Below are positions 1 to 11,100 of a DNA stretch of 24,113 nt, in pieces. A program made the translations under genes and the position numbers. The DNA is from Saccoglossus kowalevskii (Eukaryota > Hemichordata > Enteropneusta > Harrimaniidae). Below the pieces are notes generated by a model that saw only the letters and a list, made by a program, of their open reading frames with translations, was not told where the DNA came from and did not search any database. The stretch is taken from the NCBI RefSeq assembly GCF_000003605.2, contig NW_003132867.1:77372-101484 (forward strand), in the 5' to 3' direction. Numbering within the stretch: position 1 is the stretch's first letter; each line of letters begins with the position of its first letter.

Positions 1-1529
1 GGTACATGTATGGGTGGACCTACAGTGTAACTATTTAAACGTGACAGCACGTATTATTGTAAATTCACACTTTAATTATGTGAGGAATTTTTTTTTAATG
101 TCTATTAGATATCATAAAGAATTTTCATTACAAAATACTGAGTCTAGACAGAATTTGTAATGACGATATAATTGTGTTCAGCCATCTATAGTCTACATTA
201 TTGTACATCTGTCACCGTAACGCCCTAAAAACAAACATGGATGCCACCAGGGTTTGGCTTGACTCCACACAAAAACGTTCGCTGATACTGTTCTAAACTT
301 TTTGGATTTCGGCATTCCCATGATGTACACTTGGAAGGAGAAAAGATGTATAATAATAAGGTTATTACGCGTACAGTATAGTACGCGGCGCAGTGACCTC
401 CGCCGCGCGTCTGTCGACACTCACGCTGTACTGTCTTCGTGCATACTTTGAGGTATCCTCGTAATAACCTCATAATATTTAATACATACAATGACTCATC
501 TCCATAATCACGTGTTTGTGTGGGTGCAGCAGCTTTGATTCAATCCACATGCAATGCATATACCACATGTGACTGTATCCAATTAGATAAATACGTCATA
601 TTGGAACTAATTCATATCTGAAAAAACAGCTGGAACAAAGTAATATGAAATATTCAGTTGTCACGTGTCGTCTTTGATATTACGTTTTTCATCATTCTTT
701 ACAAGTAGTTTGCCCAGAGTGACACTTTTATACAAATTTAATTTCGTTGAGAGAGGAAAACATAAATTAACTTGATTCACACCGTGCTTTTCGATGTGTT
801 ATATCATGGAAGGTACTAACGGTTATATATAAAAGCAGCAAGATTATTCGGATAAGGGATTAAAGAAAAGAACAGAAAATAAATTTAAACTTCTCACGAT
901 ACGGATAGACGAAATAATACCATAGTGCAGTGTATATACGAGTCAAGAGCTCATATTTACGACATACACTGACAAATACAATGGAATTCGTTCTTTATAT
1001 CTCGGTGTTATGCAGTTGTGACATATTCTATCATTATACAGGCGTATTATTATGCCTACCGACTTCAACGTACATTGTATGTGATGAACCACGATAACTT
1101 AAGGCAATTCTGTAAGTAAGAACACAACTTGAATAATCTTATAATTTTATAACAGATTTAATAGTTTCGGAGTATGCAGTATCCACGAATCCATCTCTGC
1201 CCAAAGGTATTTACAAACACTTCAGTGTTACCTACACCCTAGTTTAACCGCATCTCTCCAAATCCATGACAAAGCATGCTCAACGTAGTACGTCCAGTGT
1301 ACGTTATTACTCCTCGTCTTTACCATTGAATAACATTGTAATATAATGTTTCTATTTCATTTCATGTTGAACAGTTTAAGCCATTATTTGACACATTTGT
1401 AAACGACCACATTTCCGGCAGCGTCATTAGCTTTCCTAATAATCCTGTGTTTTTTCACACAAGTTTCAAGTTTACTGTACATTGAACGTAAAATACGCTA
1501 ATAGTTCCATACTTAATTTACACTATTAT
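1..1529. other. AT-rich sequence without a recognised gene
   Basis: Contains a CpG-rich patch at about 366-425 with a small inverted repeat (CGCGTAC...GTACGCG), which might belong to a promoter, and an (AT)n microsatellite at 1526-1541. Minus-strand open frames at 193-491 have no recognisable protein features. Confidence 0.5.
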
Positions 1530-1900
1530 ATATATATATATCATGTCGTATATTATCGAATGCTTTCGAAATGTCGATAAAAAATAGAAGCGCCCTCCCT
1601 GGCGCGTATGATACTTCGTTATCCCAACCAGGGACATCGTCCTACACTGTTTCGCTGAAGCTTGCCATCCATGGTATCAATAAGTTCGGTAGCCACGACG
1701 GAAACATGCCTGGCCTTTAGTAATAATGGTTACACCATTTCTCTAACCGTGTAATAAGAATTTTGGTAAAATTTACTCATTACCGAGATACCCCTGTAGT
1801 TATTATTTACCACCGCATGAGAATCTTTTTTATGTATTCGAGTGATGATAGCCCGACAGGAATTTCCAGGAAGTTGCCAGTTGTGAGTACGAGTGGCTAT
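1530..1900 (-). mobile_element. Decayed LINE (non-LTR) reverse transcriptase fragment
   Basis: Minus-strand translation gives three conserved reverse transcriptase blocks in the right order and spacing, although in different frames. They are IHKKDS...NNYRGISVMSK (about 1845-1775), then QACFRRGYRT (about 1714-1683, cf. the QxGFRxGRxT block of LINEs), then FIDISKAFD (1583-1555, the palm block with the first catalytic Asp). NYRGIS and the palm block are about 76 codons apart, normal for non-LTR elements. There are several stops and frame changes and no endonuclease domain or tail in view, so it is an inactive fragment. Confidence 0.8.
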
Positions 1901-4900
1901 GGCGAGTGAGAAAGCGTCCAGTTAATATGGAATAAGCTCAACCTGAACACAATGTTACCTTGTTTTTATCAAATGTACAGTCAAGCTGAAAGCTGATCTT
2001 TATATAGAGGTGATGACTGACACAGGTTTAGGGAAATTTAGATTTTCATAAAAACGTACAGACCACACTTGTTAATAACATATCAGAGTTTGAATGTTTT
2101 ATTAAATTTATTGCCCCCACCATAAATAAAAAAAATTTGTAATTGAACGAAATAAACTGCATTCAAGGAATGGTGTTCTTGAATGCAAATTAAATGCAAA
2201 ACGTTTGTCATGTTTGAAAATAAGATGCAAAGCTTGTTCATTGCATATGTCATACAAACTATTCTGATGGCAGGTTTGGCAATGTAAAGTTGTCAAGTGA
2301 ATACAAAACAAGCAGCCTGGCCGCTGAGATAGCTCTGCTGTTAGCAATGCACATTTCAATTAAAGAACTGAAGATATCATTAGAAAATGAACAATATGTA
2401 TAGTATCAAAGCAATCAGACTTGCGATTTTCAACAACGAGTTGAAAATATCACTTTTTAGCAAAAATATTCATCAAAATTAGAGAATTAAAGATATTACA
2501 AAATGAACAAATCTAAGAGGTCTGCCCAAGGAAGAAGTCAAAAAAGTAAAAAGTTGGCACAGACGATGACGGACAATCCCTCATAAGATAAGCTCCGCTT
2601 GACAAGTCGACAGTGGAGCTAATACATGTCATAATTTCAACACACATTGGGAACATAAAAATGTTTATCTTCACTCGTTTAATAAATCTGATATCCTAAA
2701 CATATCACTTGTGTTCCAGTGACATAATAAAGCCAGGCAGTTACTATAGAAACAACTAGCGTAAACAGCATAAATCAAGCAGGAATTTAATTTTTGTATT
2801 AATATTTAATTTTATTTCATCCAGAAAATTATTTTTGTGAAGCTTATCACACAAATATTGGTTTTCACAAGATATTAAAGCATTTCTTGGTCCACTTAAC
2901 TACAATTTTTTAATACATTAGTGTAATTACTGGTCAAAGATATTATTGTACACCACTTTCAGAATACTTTTGCTGGAAGTCAGTAAATTGATGCAAATCA
3001 AACCCAGTTGCCAAAAACACCAAATATATGTCATTAGCCCAAAATAAATTATTAACTTTTAGCAAATATGGTACAAAAATGTCAAGGTGGAACCCTACTC
3101 AAATTAGTTGTGAAAGTTGGGCATCAATTACATAATGGTAATTTGTTTACAATGTATAATTACAGAAACAGCATTATTTTGTGGTTTTAATTCCATATTT
3201 TGAGAAAATTATTCAAATATCAAATTTTACAGGATAGCAATATCACGATATGTCATTTTCCACTCTGTCACAAGCCTACATAGGACCTAATGGTATTGAC
3301 AATGACAAAATGGCGGCCATTATCTAGAATTCTAACATTCTTTTCTCAAATAAAATAGAGTGGTGACCTCCGAATTCTATGTAAAACAACATGTTTATAT
3401 CAGCCCAAAGTACAATTCATAGAATTATGAACAAATTCTGGGAATTTTCATTTAAGAATAGGCTTCTATCTTAACTACAGAGTAAAGGAAAACGTACGCC
3501 AGGCACAGACTCAACCATCAACAGTACAAGTCATGGTGTTGACACCAAATTAAAACTACATTATTTGCAGATACACTTTATTAATAACCCTGATATGAAA
3601 AATGTCTCATTTCCATAGAAACAACTATCAAAATACACTTTAAGTAGATATTTTCATACAAAATCTAGTATATCCAAAATAGTTAAACATGCTGTAAAAA
3701 TGTGCCTCCAGAGAGCAGTGCACATGTTTGTATTGCATTGTAGGGGAAATCATACTGTAAAGCATACACTTTTTTTTAGCTAGTATTTTAGCTACACTGT
3801 ATTTTTGCTAAATCAAGATGTTAGCTACATACAACAAAATGTTCAATACCACAATAAGATTGGTAATATTTTACATGTATCTAAATTCAAAATGAGCAAA
3901 TTGTATGCGTTACAGTCTGTTTAGCCCCAGGTCACTCTAATTTGTAATTAGCACCAAGAAATATGAAAGATAAGAAATAAAGAAGTCCATTTTGTATATA
4001 ATTTATAAAACCCTTCATAAATTACAAACTACTTTACAATACTATAAACAAACTTTTGAAAACTCCAAGAGCATGTGTATCAGTTACCATAATATTCTTT
4101 TTATTAATTAGATCAGGTGAAAATAACATAGTATTTGCAAATATTACTATCAAAACTTACCACCCAGTGTTTTTTTTCAAATCTTTTTCATAATTTTTGT
4201 ACATTTTATTTAAACTTTAGGATTAATTTTTATGTATGCATTACCATAGTAATACTTTTGAAACAATGAAAGATGAAACAAGAAAACACCTCGGCTAAGG
4301 CGTTTATTAGATTAAAGAGGAAATGAGCTCTAAGCAATGATAACACATGCTTAAATCCAAGACTAATAGATAGACACTATGTAAACAATGACGCGCCATC
4401 TGTCGCATGTGCAGGTAACGACTCTTCCAGCCTTAAATCAAGATAGGTTTGATATTACTTGCAGCAATTCATTGGTACCGGTACATGCATTAAATTGCAG
4501 ATAAATTGAAGATAGACATAGGCAATCATAGATGCTACATAGACTTTGCATAAAAGATTTTTATTTCCCTTCTAAGTATAGCGTCCTTGCATATTTGTGT
4601 AAATAACTAGAAATAGCATAGCACTGTGCGAGTCATGTAACCATTAAAGATTGCAACTTAAAAACTGAAGAATCTGAGATGGAATCTGATCTTGTTTTAA
4701 AACAGATGCTCTTCATTTTTTATAAACAAAAAAAAGAAACCCACAAAATAAAATGAAAATATTATGGCATGAAAAATGTCAAAGAGACCAAAGCCAACAT
4801 AAAACTAAGTAGGTATTGGAAATGATATGTTTACATATTACAGCTGAAAACCCATTTTTAAAAAGTCCATCCTGATACTCTATCAAGATCCACAGATGAT

Positions 4901-4924
4901 GAATCAAATATCAAAAGCTTTCAC
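1901..4924. other. Region downstream of the gene; possible long 3'UTR, no other gene recognised
   Basis: AT-rich with many AATAAA sequences on the minus strand, so part of it may be 3'UTR. A short inverted repeat at about 2592-2621 (taagctcc...ggagcta) follows cacagacgatgacggaca and resembles the end of a dispersed repeat. A strong YY1-like motif AAAATGGCGGCC lies near 3307-3318. No coding sequence is supported. Confidence 0.5.
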
Positions 4925-4930
4925 TTTATT
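4925..4930 (-). terminator. Candidate polyadenylation signal AATAAA
   Basis: TTTATT on the plus strand is AATAAA on the minus strand, 36 bases beyond the exon 4b stop. A GT-containing stretch (CATCTGTGGATC) lies about 25 bases further on. It could serve both terminal-exon isoforms. Other AATAAA copies occur further downstream (for example near 4300 and 4100), so a longer 3'UTR is possible. Confidence 0.5.
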
Positions 4931-4965
4931 CACAGCTGCTTTGTGAAAATGCATTTTACTCTTAA

Positions 4966-5112
4966 TTAAAAAACATACTCTTTTGAAGTTTTTGTGGCCT
5001 GTAATGTCGGCATGGCTTCACTGACACTTTGTTCAAGCTTCTTGTATCCATCCTCTTCTCCTCCTCTCCGTCTTCCATGCCGATGTCTACCTTCAATAAC
5101 TATAGCAACAAT
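4966..5112 (-). CDS. TGOLN2: Exon 4b: alternative terminal exon, KCT2-like longer tail with YKKL and EYVF end
   Basis: Acceptor ttccttttttcttag|ATTGTTGC in phase 0, 48 codons, TAA (4968-4966). It opens with the same IVAIVIEGR as exon 4a, has a very basic RHRHGRRR stretch, an acidic GEED patch, the motif GYKKL, and then EQSVSEAMPTLQ and a C-terminal KEYVF. The segment after the tyrosine motif matches what I remember of human KCT2 (NVNEAMPSL and a DYIF end). Only 35 bp separate the 4a stop from this exon, and those bases are mostly its polypyrimidine tract. Using this exon requires skipping the 4a acceptor, so the two tails are mutually exclusive in a mature mRNA. Confidence 0.92.
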   Translation of the reverse strand: MVAIVIEGRHRHGRRRGGEEDGYKKLEQSVSEAMPTLQATKTSKEYVF

Positions 5113-8100
5113 CTAAGAAAAAAGGAACAAAATAGGTCTGTATTTTGTTAAGCTTCAGGGATCTCCTGTGTAAGCTTTTGGTACTCAGTCCCATTAGTTG
5201 TTTTCCGCCTTTCATTAGCCCGATTCCTTCCTTCAATAACAATAGCAACAATCTAAAAAAGAACAGATGCGACACGAAGAGCGTACATTACAGGAGGAAA
5301 GAAAAACAGGAGTGCGTGATGTAGAAAATAAAGCAAATAAATGAATGCAAACATGCCCTATCAATAAACAATCAGATCTGCTGGTAGCAGATGCGAGGGA
5401 ATTAATTTTCATAATGATATCTATGACGCAGTAGATATTTAAAAATTTTGAACATAATTATTATTAAATTTAATTATAATTGCAACGGGGAGTTTTATAT
5501 ATACAGATACTTATATCAAATACAATATGAAAGTAACACAATATGAAAGTGATGAGAAAGGTGTATGAAGACATACAAAAGTAGACAAGGGATAAACCAT
5601 GCATGACTGCATTTTATGTGTACTAGTATACACAGGCAACAAACGGATAAAAAGGAAGTACCATTTGGTAAGGTCACCAGCGACTTTAGATTACAAACTA
5701 TGTAAACTGTTTTCCTAACAGGAATTATTGAATTTTGCGAAAGTCGTGCGATTTTGTTTTCCATATTACAAATTTTGTGGTTCTTACTGACTTGTGAAAC
5801 TTTTTCTCTCGCAAAGTTAAATTAATTAAAAGTGTAACATTGATTTGCAATGCTAATAAAGCTAGCTACACGTAGGGAAGGCACACACGAATAGATTACA
5901 CAAACAAAAACACAGAGTGAGTATTCAAGGGTTAAACATTAGGTAGTGCAGAGGCAACTTTTTCAAGTTAAGCCAGCGAACCTGTATATTAAAACAATAT
6001 TAGTGTTACCACATTAAGCCACCAAACCTGTATACTAAAGTAATATTAATGTTACCATATTAAGCCACCAAACCTGCACACTGAAACAATATTCATGTTA
6101 GATGAGCAAACACACTGATGACTTTGTAATGCTTCTACTATTCACTGTAAGTTCAAGCCCTGCAATTTCACTATAGGTAAACAGTGTGAGATTAGAGCGA
6201 GGAAGTGTTTCTTGCAATACTGTGAGAATTGTAGTTATTCTAGCCACTTCATTTGTGAGAATACAACTTCTCACTCTTCCATTGGCAAGAACAGGAAGTA
6301 CAAGAAACTGATTCTCTTATCTGGCAATATTTACCAATAGTCTTTGCAGGGTTAATATCTGATCTACAATCAAGTCTAGAATGCAGCTAAGAGTCACAAA
6401 TGAGCTCACACAATACATGTACTACAGTTTGTATAATGAAATTATCAACACAAGTAGATAATAGCATATATAAACTAGGATGACATGTGATGAAGATCTC
6501 ACTGGCCTTGGCATCAATACTTACTTGTGACAGTGTAGGACATAATATACATATACATGTTTAAGTGCCATTGAGATGGCACGATTGAGCCTTAAATTTT
6601 GACTAGATTGAATTAAGAGATGATACATGTACATGTTTAAGTGCCATTGAGATGGCACGATTGAGCCTTTAATTTTGACTAGATTGAATTAAGAGATGAT
6701 ACATGTACATGTTTAAGTGCCATTGAGATGGCACGATTGAGCCTTTAATTATGACTAGATTGAATTAAGAGATGACACATGTACATGTTTAAGTGCCATT
6801 GAGATGGCACGATTGAGCCTTTAATTTTGACTAGATTGAATTAAGAGATGATACATGTACATGCACGTATACTAGTATATCATCTGTTTCTTTTTTCCCA
6901 CCGAAAATTCCAGTAACATTTTGCTCTCTAAGTTTGTTTCGTTAATTCTAAACAAAATGTCTTAACATTTTCAGTATTTTATTCAATGAACAGGAAAGAA
7001 TACAAAATATTGAGAGATGTGAAATTTGATATGAAATTTAAAACCAAAATATTTTTTTACTGGGGGGTCAAAACATTTGAGAGGCACAATGGACAGGGGA
7101 GTTTTATCAGAAAAGACTGTGAAACTATCTGAGATTTTGAGTGTGTATTTTACCTTTTGTTTGTTGTGGTACAGCACATAGGCTCCCATGACAAGAATAA
7201 TAGCTGTGAGTGAATATGCCAAGAAGTGATGATTTGTTGACTCTTCTTCAGCGATGTAGGTATGGAAATTTGACTGTAAGTTAAACAGATGTACTCAAAT
7301 AATCAATTATACATTGCAATATATGTAAAAATCCATTCTACTACCACACAGGATACATAAATAATACAGAAAGAAATTGATACAAATTTTCTCAATTTCA
7401 GAAGTTTTCGATATTTTTGAAAACAAAATTTTGCAAAAGTGATGGATACTTGTAAGACACCAGAGAAAAGTTTACTGTTACAAAATTTCACAGTTGTTAT
7501 TGACATGCGAAATTTGTTTCTCCCAAAATTAAAATAATTTACAGTAAATACACTGTAATTGACCACTGCAGAATCACAGCTACACCAAATTTAGAATTTC
7601 AATTATTAGTGATATTAGGACGAAATATAATTTTTAATAATTTTGGTCAGTGTGCAGACCAGTGTCAAAGCTGTACATAGTATTTTAAAAATATTGCACA
7701 AAAGAAAGAAAGAAAAATATCAACAGACCATTTTTAACATTCCAGAACCGGGACAAATAATGGAAAGTGGGATTCTATTATTTTAATTATGTACAAAGAT
7801 GTACCCCAAACAGATCAAATGACAATTAAAGAGGTGAAATCTAAGGCTATGGCATTTTAGGTAGATAGTTTCAATTCCTATAACTTTTATGTAAAGGTCA
7901 AATGTTATTAAACGCTAGACATATCAAATAATGCAGTATGCAAATATATTTCATTCAAACCTTATTCTAACAACCCCCCCCCCCCCACAATGATGAATTT
8001 TCTATGGTTGCTGATTTATAAATTAAATATCTTGTGGATAGACACGCATAACTAAGTAAAATTGTGGTGGGTGGACACGCCTAACTAAGTAAAATTGTGG

Positions 8101-11100
8101 GAATTTGAATGGGAACTTAGCCAAATACAATTGATAAAATAAATGACCAAATTAAAAGACCATTTTGAATTGAAAATTGGTCACAAGGTTCATAATTTGA
8201 AAATAAGTATATTTGTACATGTACCATGTTTTCAGAAAACTGAAAGAAAATTTTAAGATGATTTTTTAATCATAATCATTGTAAATCTAAATTAAAAGTG
8301 TTATAATTTATTACCAGTGGTATGGTAACATGCTATGTACATGTGACGAAAGCATGATATCAACTCAGGCTGCTACAAGTACACACTATTGTATTCCAGC
8401 TGATACCTACAAATCCCTCTCTCCACATATCTTGTAACAGCCTGCACTGAATCAATTTATTATTGTCACAAATCTGTGTTTTGTAATGTACAATATTTGG
8501 TGCGTATACATGTAGGCTCAATACTACAATTATCATACTTTTTATCTTTGATACATTTATGATGAAAAATGGTTAAAAAAAAAAAAAACTGTTGGCACAA
8601 TATCTACTCTTTTATGGAAGTGTCAACCCTTTTACTACATTTGGCAAAACAGAGATGAGCATCATGAGCTTTACATTACATTATGTTAAAAAAAAGTAGA
8701 AAATTTTGTGGTAATTAGAAAAGTTATTGCAAATTAGGTTATGCATGGATTTCAACCCTAAACTAAAGAGGTCCCAGAACACCAATGTACCAAGGCTCAT
8801 TGAAATCCGATCAGTGTTTATTGAAATATCTGTTGAACAGTTAAGAATTAACCTTTTTACCACCAGACTTTTTCCCAAAAATTTGTATGCACTATTTTCT
8901 TATATTCTTCAATATTTCTGGAAATTGAACCCTAATTTTGAAGCCAACAGGCAAAGTTTTAGTAAATTTTCAGTTTTTACTTGTACAATTTGCTACTTTT
9001 GTCACAATCTTCTGAAGGAAAGTGCAGACTATAAAAAGGACTATTTTGCGAATTTGTGATGAAAACAGGGAACTGGAGGTGAAAAGGTTAAGCAAGTAAC
9101 ATGTAAGGATGTCAAACCAAAATTGATCATGTCTGGAGTATTCCAGAACCACTGTATCAAATGATATCAAAATCTGTTGAGTGGTTCTTGAGTTATTAGT
9201 AGAACTATAGCATCTGACAATCCACACTTTACGCAGCAGTCAAACACAACAGGTGAAGGTAGTTTAGTTGGTGAAAATGCTGTCAAGTCTGAGGATAGCA
9301 ATACATCCAAGTTGAACTTTGAGAGAAGTAGCTGTAAATTGGGCTTGAACTTGACAGAGGCATCAAAGGCAATCTGGCTTGATGCCCAATGAGTTTGACT
9401 TGAAGCCCTTTAAAAAATACAGATATTACCTGTATTATTTCTATATGCTAAAGCAATTTAAGTAATTTGGCATTGAAAGCAGGTGCCCTCTTAACTCGCG
9501 GTTCAAGCCTTGCATAGGTGTGGTCGAGTGATAAATGGTTATTTTGATTATTTCTGCCTCATACACAGTGGTAAATAAAAAACAAAACATTATACAGATC
9601 AAGCCATAAGTTATTTATGATCAATGTGAATCTGTAACCTTTTTACCACCAGACTTTTAGCCAAAATTTTTCTGGACTTTTTTCTTTTATTCTTAAATAT
9701 TTCTGGAAATGAACCCTAATTTTGGAGCAAACAGACAAAGTTTGAATCAACTTTTTTTTTTCAAAAGATTTGGCTCTTTTTGTCCCAATCTTCTGAAGGA
9801 AAGTGCAGACTATAAACCTGTCTATTTTGTGAATTTGTGGTAAAAAGGTTAATCCAGGTAAGTCAGTCAAAGGTCATCAAAATGAAAGACATATTGATGT
9901 GTATACAATGTAGCATTCTGTCTTTTCTTTGATCACAGTCTGTTGAAGCATGTTGACGATTTTGAATCAAATCACCATAGAAACTGATGTGTATTGGTAG
10001 CTTATGATGTTCATGACAAGCATAAAATCAGTCCAGGCAAGTTTTGTGATTTCAGTCTTTCTTTTTTAAAAAATGGTTGCCTGTCAGTTAAGTTTCATCA
10101 CAATCTAAAAATAAATGAAAAACCTTAAACCCATTATGTCCTGCCTTTCTAACAAATTTAAACAAAATTTACATCAGTCAGTGATTTTAAAATAAAAATC
10201 CTGCAACAAAATGATATACATATGTAGCAAGAATTGACACAGGCATGCCTGAACAACTGTGGAATTCACATTGCTTATTGGGACAAAAAGGCCAACAGTT
10301 GATGAATAAAACAAAGAAAAATAAAATTGTATATGTGTATTACATATATCCTGTTCTGTCTCTGATCCAACTTTGAACAAAATCAGCGCAGCCACATCAA
10401 AGAAATGACATTGGATGCATAAATAAAGAGAGCCCAAACATACGTCTTTGTTTCAAACTATCTTGATAATAAGCTATGCATATTGTTTGCCTTGCACAAC
10501 ACATATATACATGGATATGAAGAATATTAACATTTACATACCTGTTTACTACTTTTACCAGAATCTTCGTTTTCAAATTCTTTTTCAAGTTCTTCAATAA
10601 AACTGTCACCAGCAGATTCACTGGAATCAAAGTCTGACTCTGATGCATCCGATTCAGAAGCTTCACTATCCTCAGAGTCAATGGCATTATCACCAACTAA
10701 ACTGCCTTCACCTGTTGTGAATGGCTGTGTAAACTGTTGATTCTCAGGCGCAATGGTTCCAGCTCCATCACCTCCTGGAAATTGCATTGCTGTGTTAGGT
10801 ACCTGTGGTTGCAATCCTTGTTGTTGTTGTTCTCCACTTTGTGGGTAAACCTGTTGTTCTCCACTTTGTGGGTAAACCTGTTGTTCTCCACTTTGTGGGT
10901 AAACCTGTTGTTCTCCACTTTGTGGGTAAACCTGTTGTTCTCCACTTTGTGGGTAAACCTGTTGTTCTCCACTTTGTGGGTAAACCTGTTGTTCTCCACT
11001 TTGTGGGTAAACCTGTTGTTCTCCACTTTGTGGGTAAGCCTGTTGTTCTCCACTTTGTGGGTAAACCTGTTGTTCTCCACTTTGTGGGTAAACCTGTTGT

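Larger units (their letters stand above)
5253..7153 (-). other. Intron 3
   Basis: Donor gtaaaa at 7153; acceptor at 5253 for exon 4a, or at 5113 when exon 4b is used. It contains the 76-bp tandem array (6549-6863) and three 46-bp direct units (5970-6107). The rest is AT-rich without recognisable coding sequence. Confidence 0.8.
7274..10541 (-). other. Intron 2
   Basis: Donor gtatgt at 10541 and acceptor cttacag at 7274; phase 0. It contains two TTAA-type MITE copies (8848-9091, 9634-9852), between them an inverted diverged piece of exon 2 (9210-9299), a 13-base C-run (7974-7986) and a short direct repeat near 8035-8100 (acacgc.taactaagtaaaattgtgg twice). No further exon of the gene was found. 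Confidence 0.8.

Noticed and set aside
193-491. Overlapping minus-strand frames in the CpG-rich patch near the left end
   Set aside because: Two frames overlap the same bases with no recognisable protein; could be promoter sequence but nothing decides it.
2108-2359. 83-codon minus-strand frame with several cysteines
   Set aside because: No signal peptide, domain or splice context. It lies beyond the likely polyadenylation site; composition looks like chance or an old repeat.
3306-3322. AAAATGGCGGCCATT as a TISU start codon
   Set aside because: Opens only five codons (MAAII) before a stop; more likely a YY1-type site or chance.
6549-6863. Possible CRISPR-like array
   Set aside because: Units are contiguous and fully repetitive with no unique spacers; this is a tandem repeat in a eukaryotic intron.
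8727-9059. 110-codon plus-strand frame
   Set aside because: Half of it is MITE copy 1, and the homologous region in copy 2 is not open in the same way.
9495-9515. tRNA B-box-like GGTTCAAGCC
   Set aside because: No A box at the right distance and no cloverleaf stems could be drawn around it.
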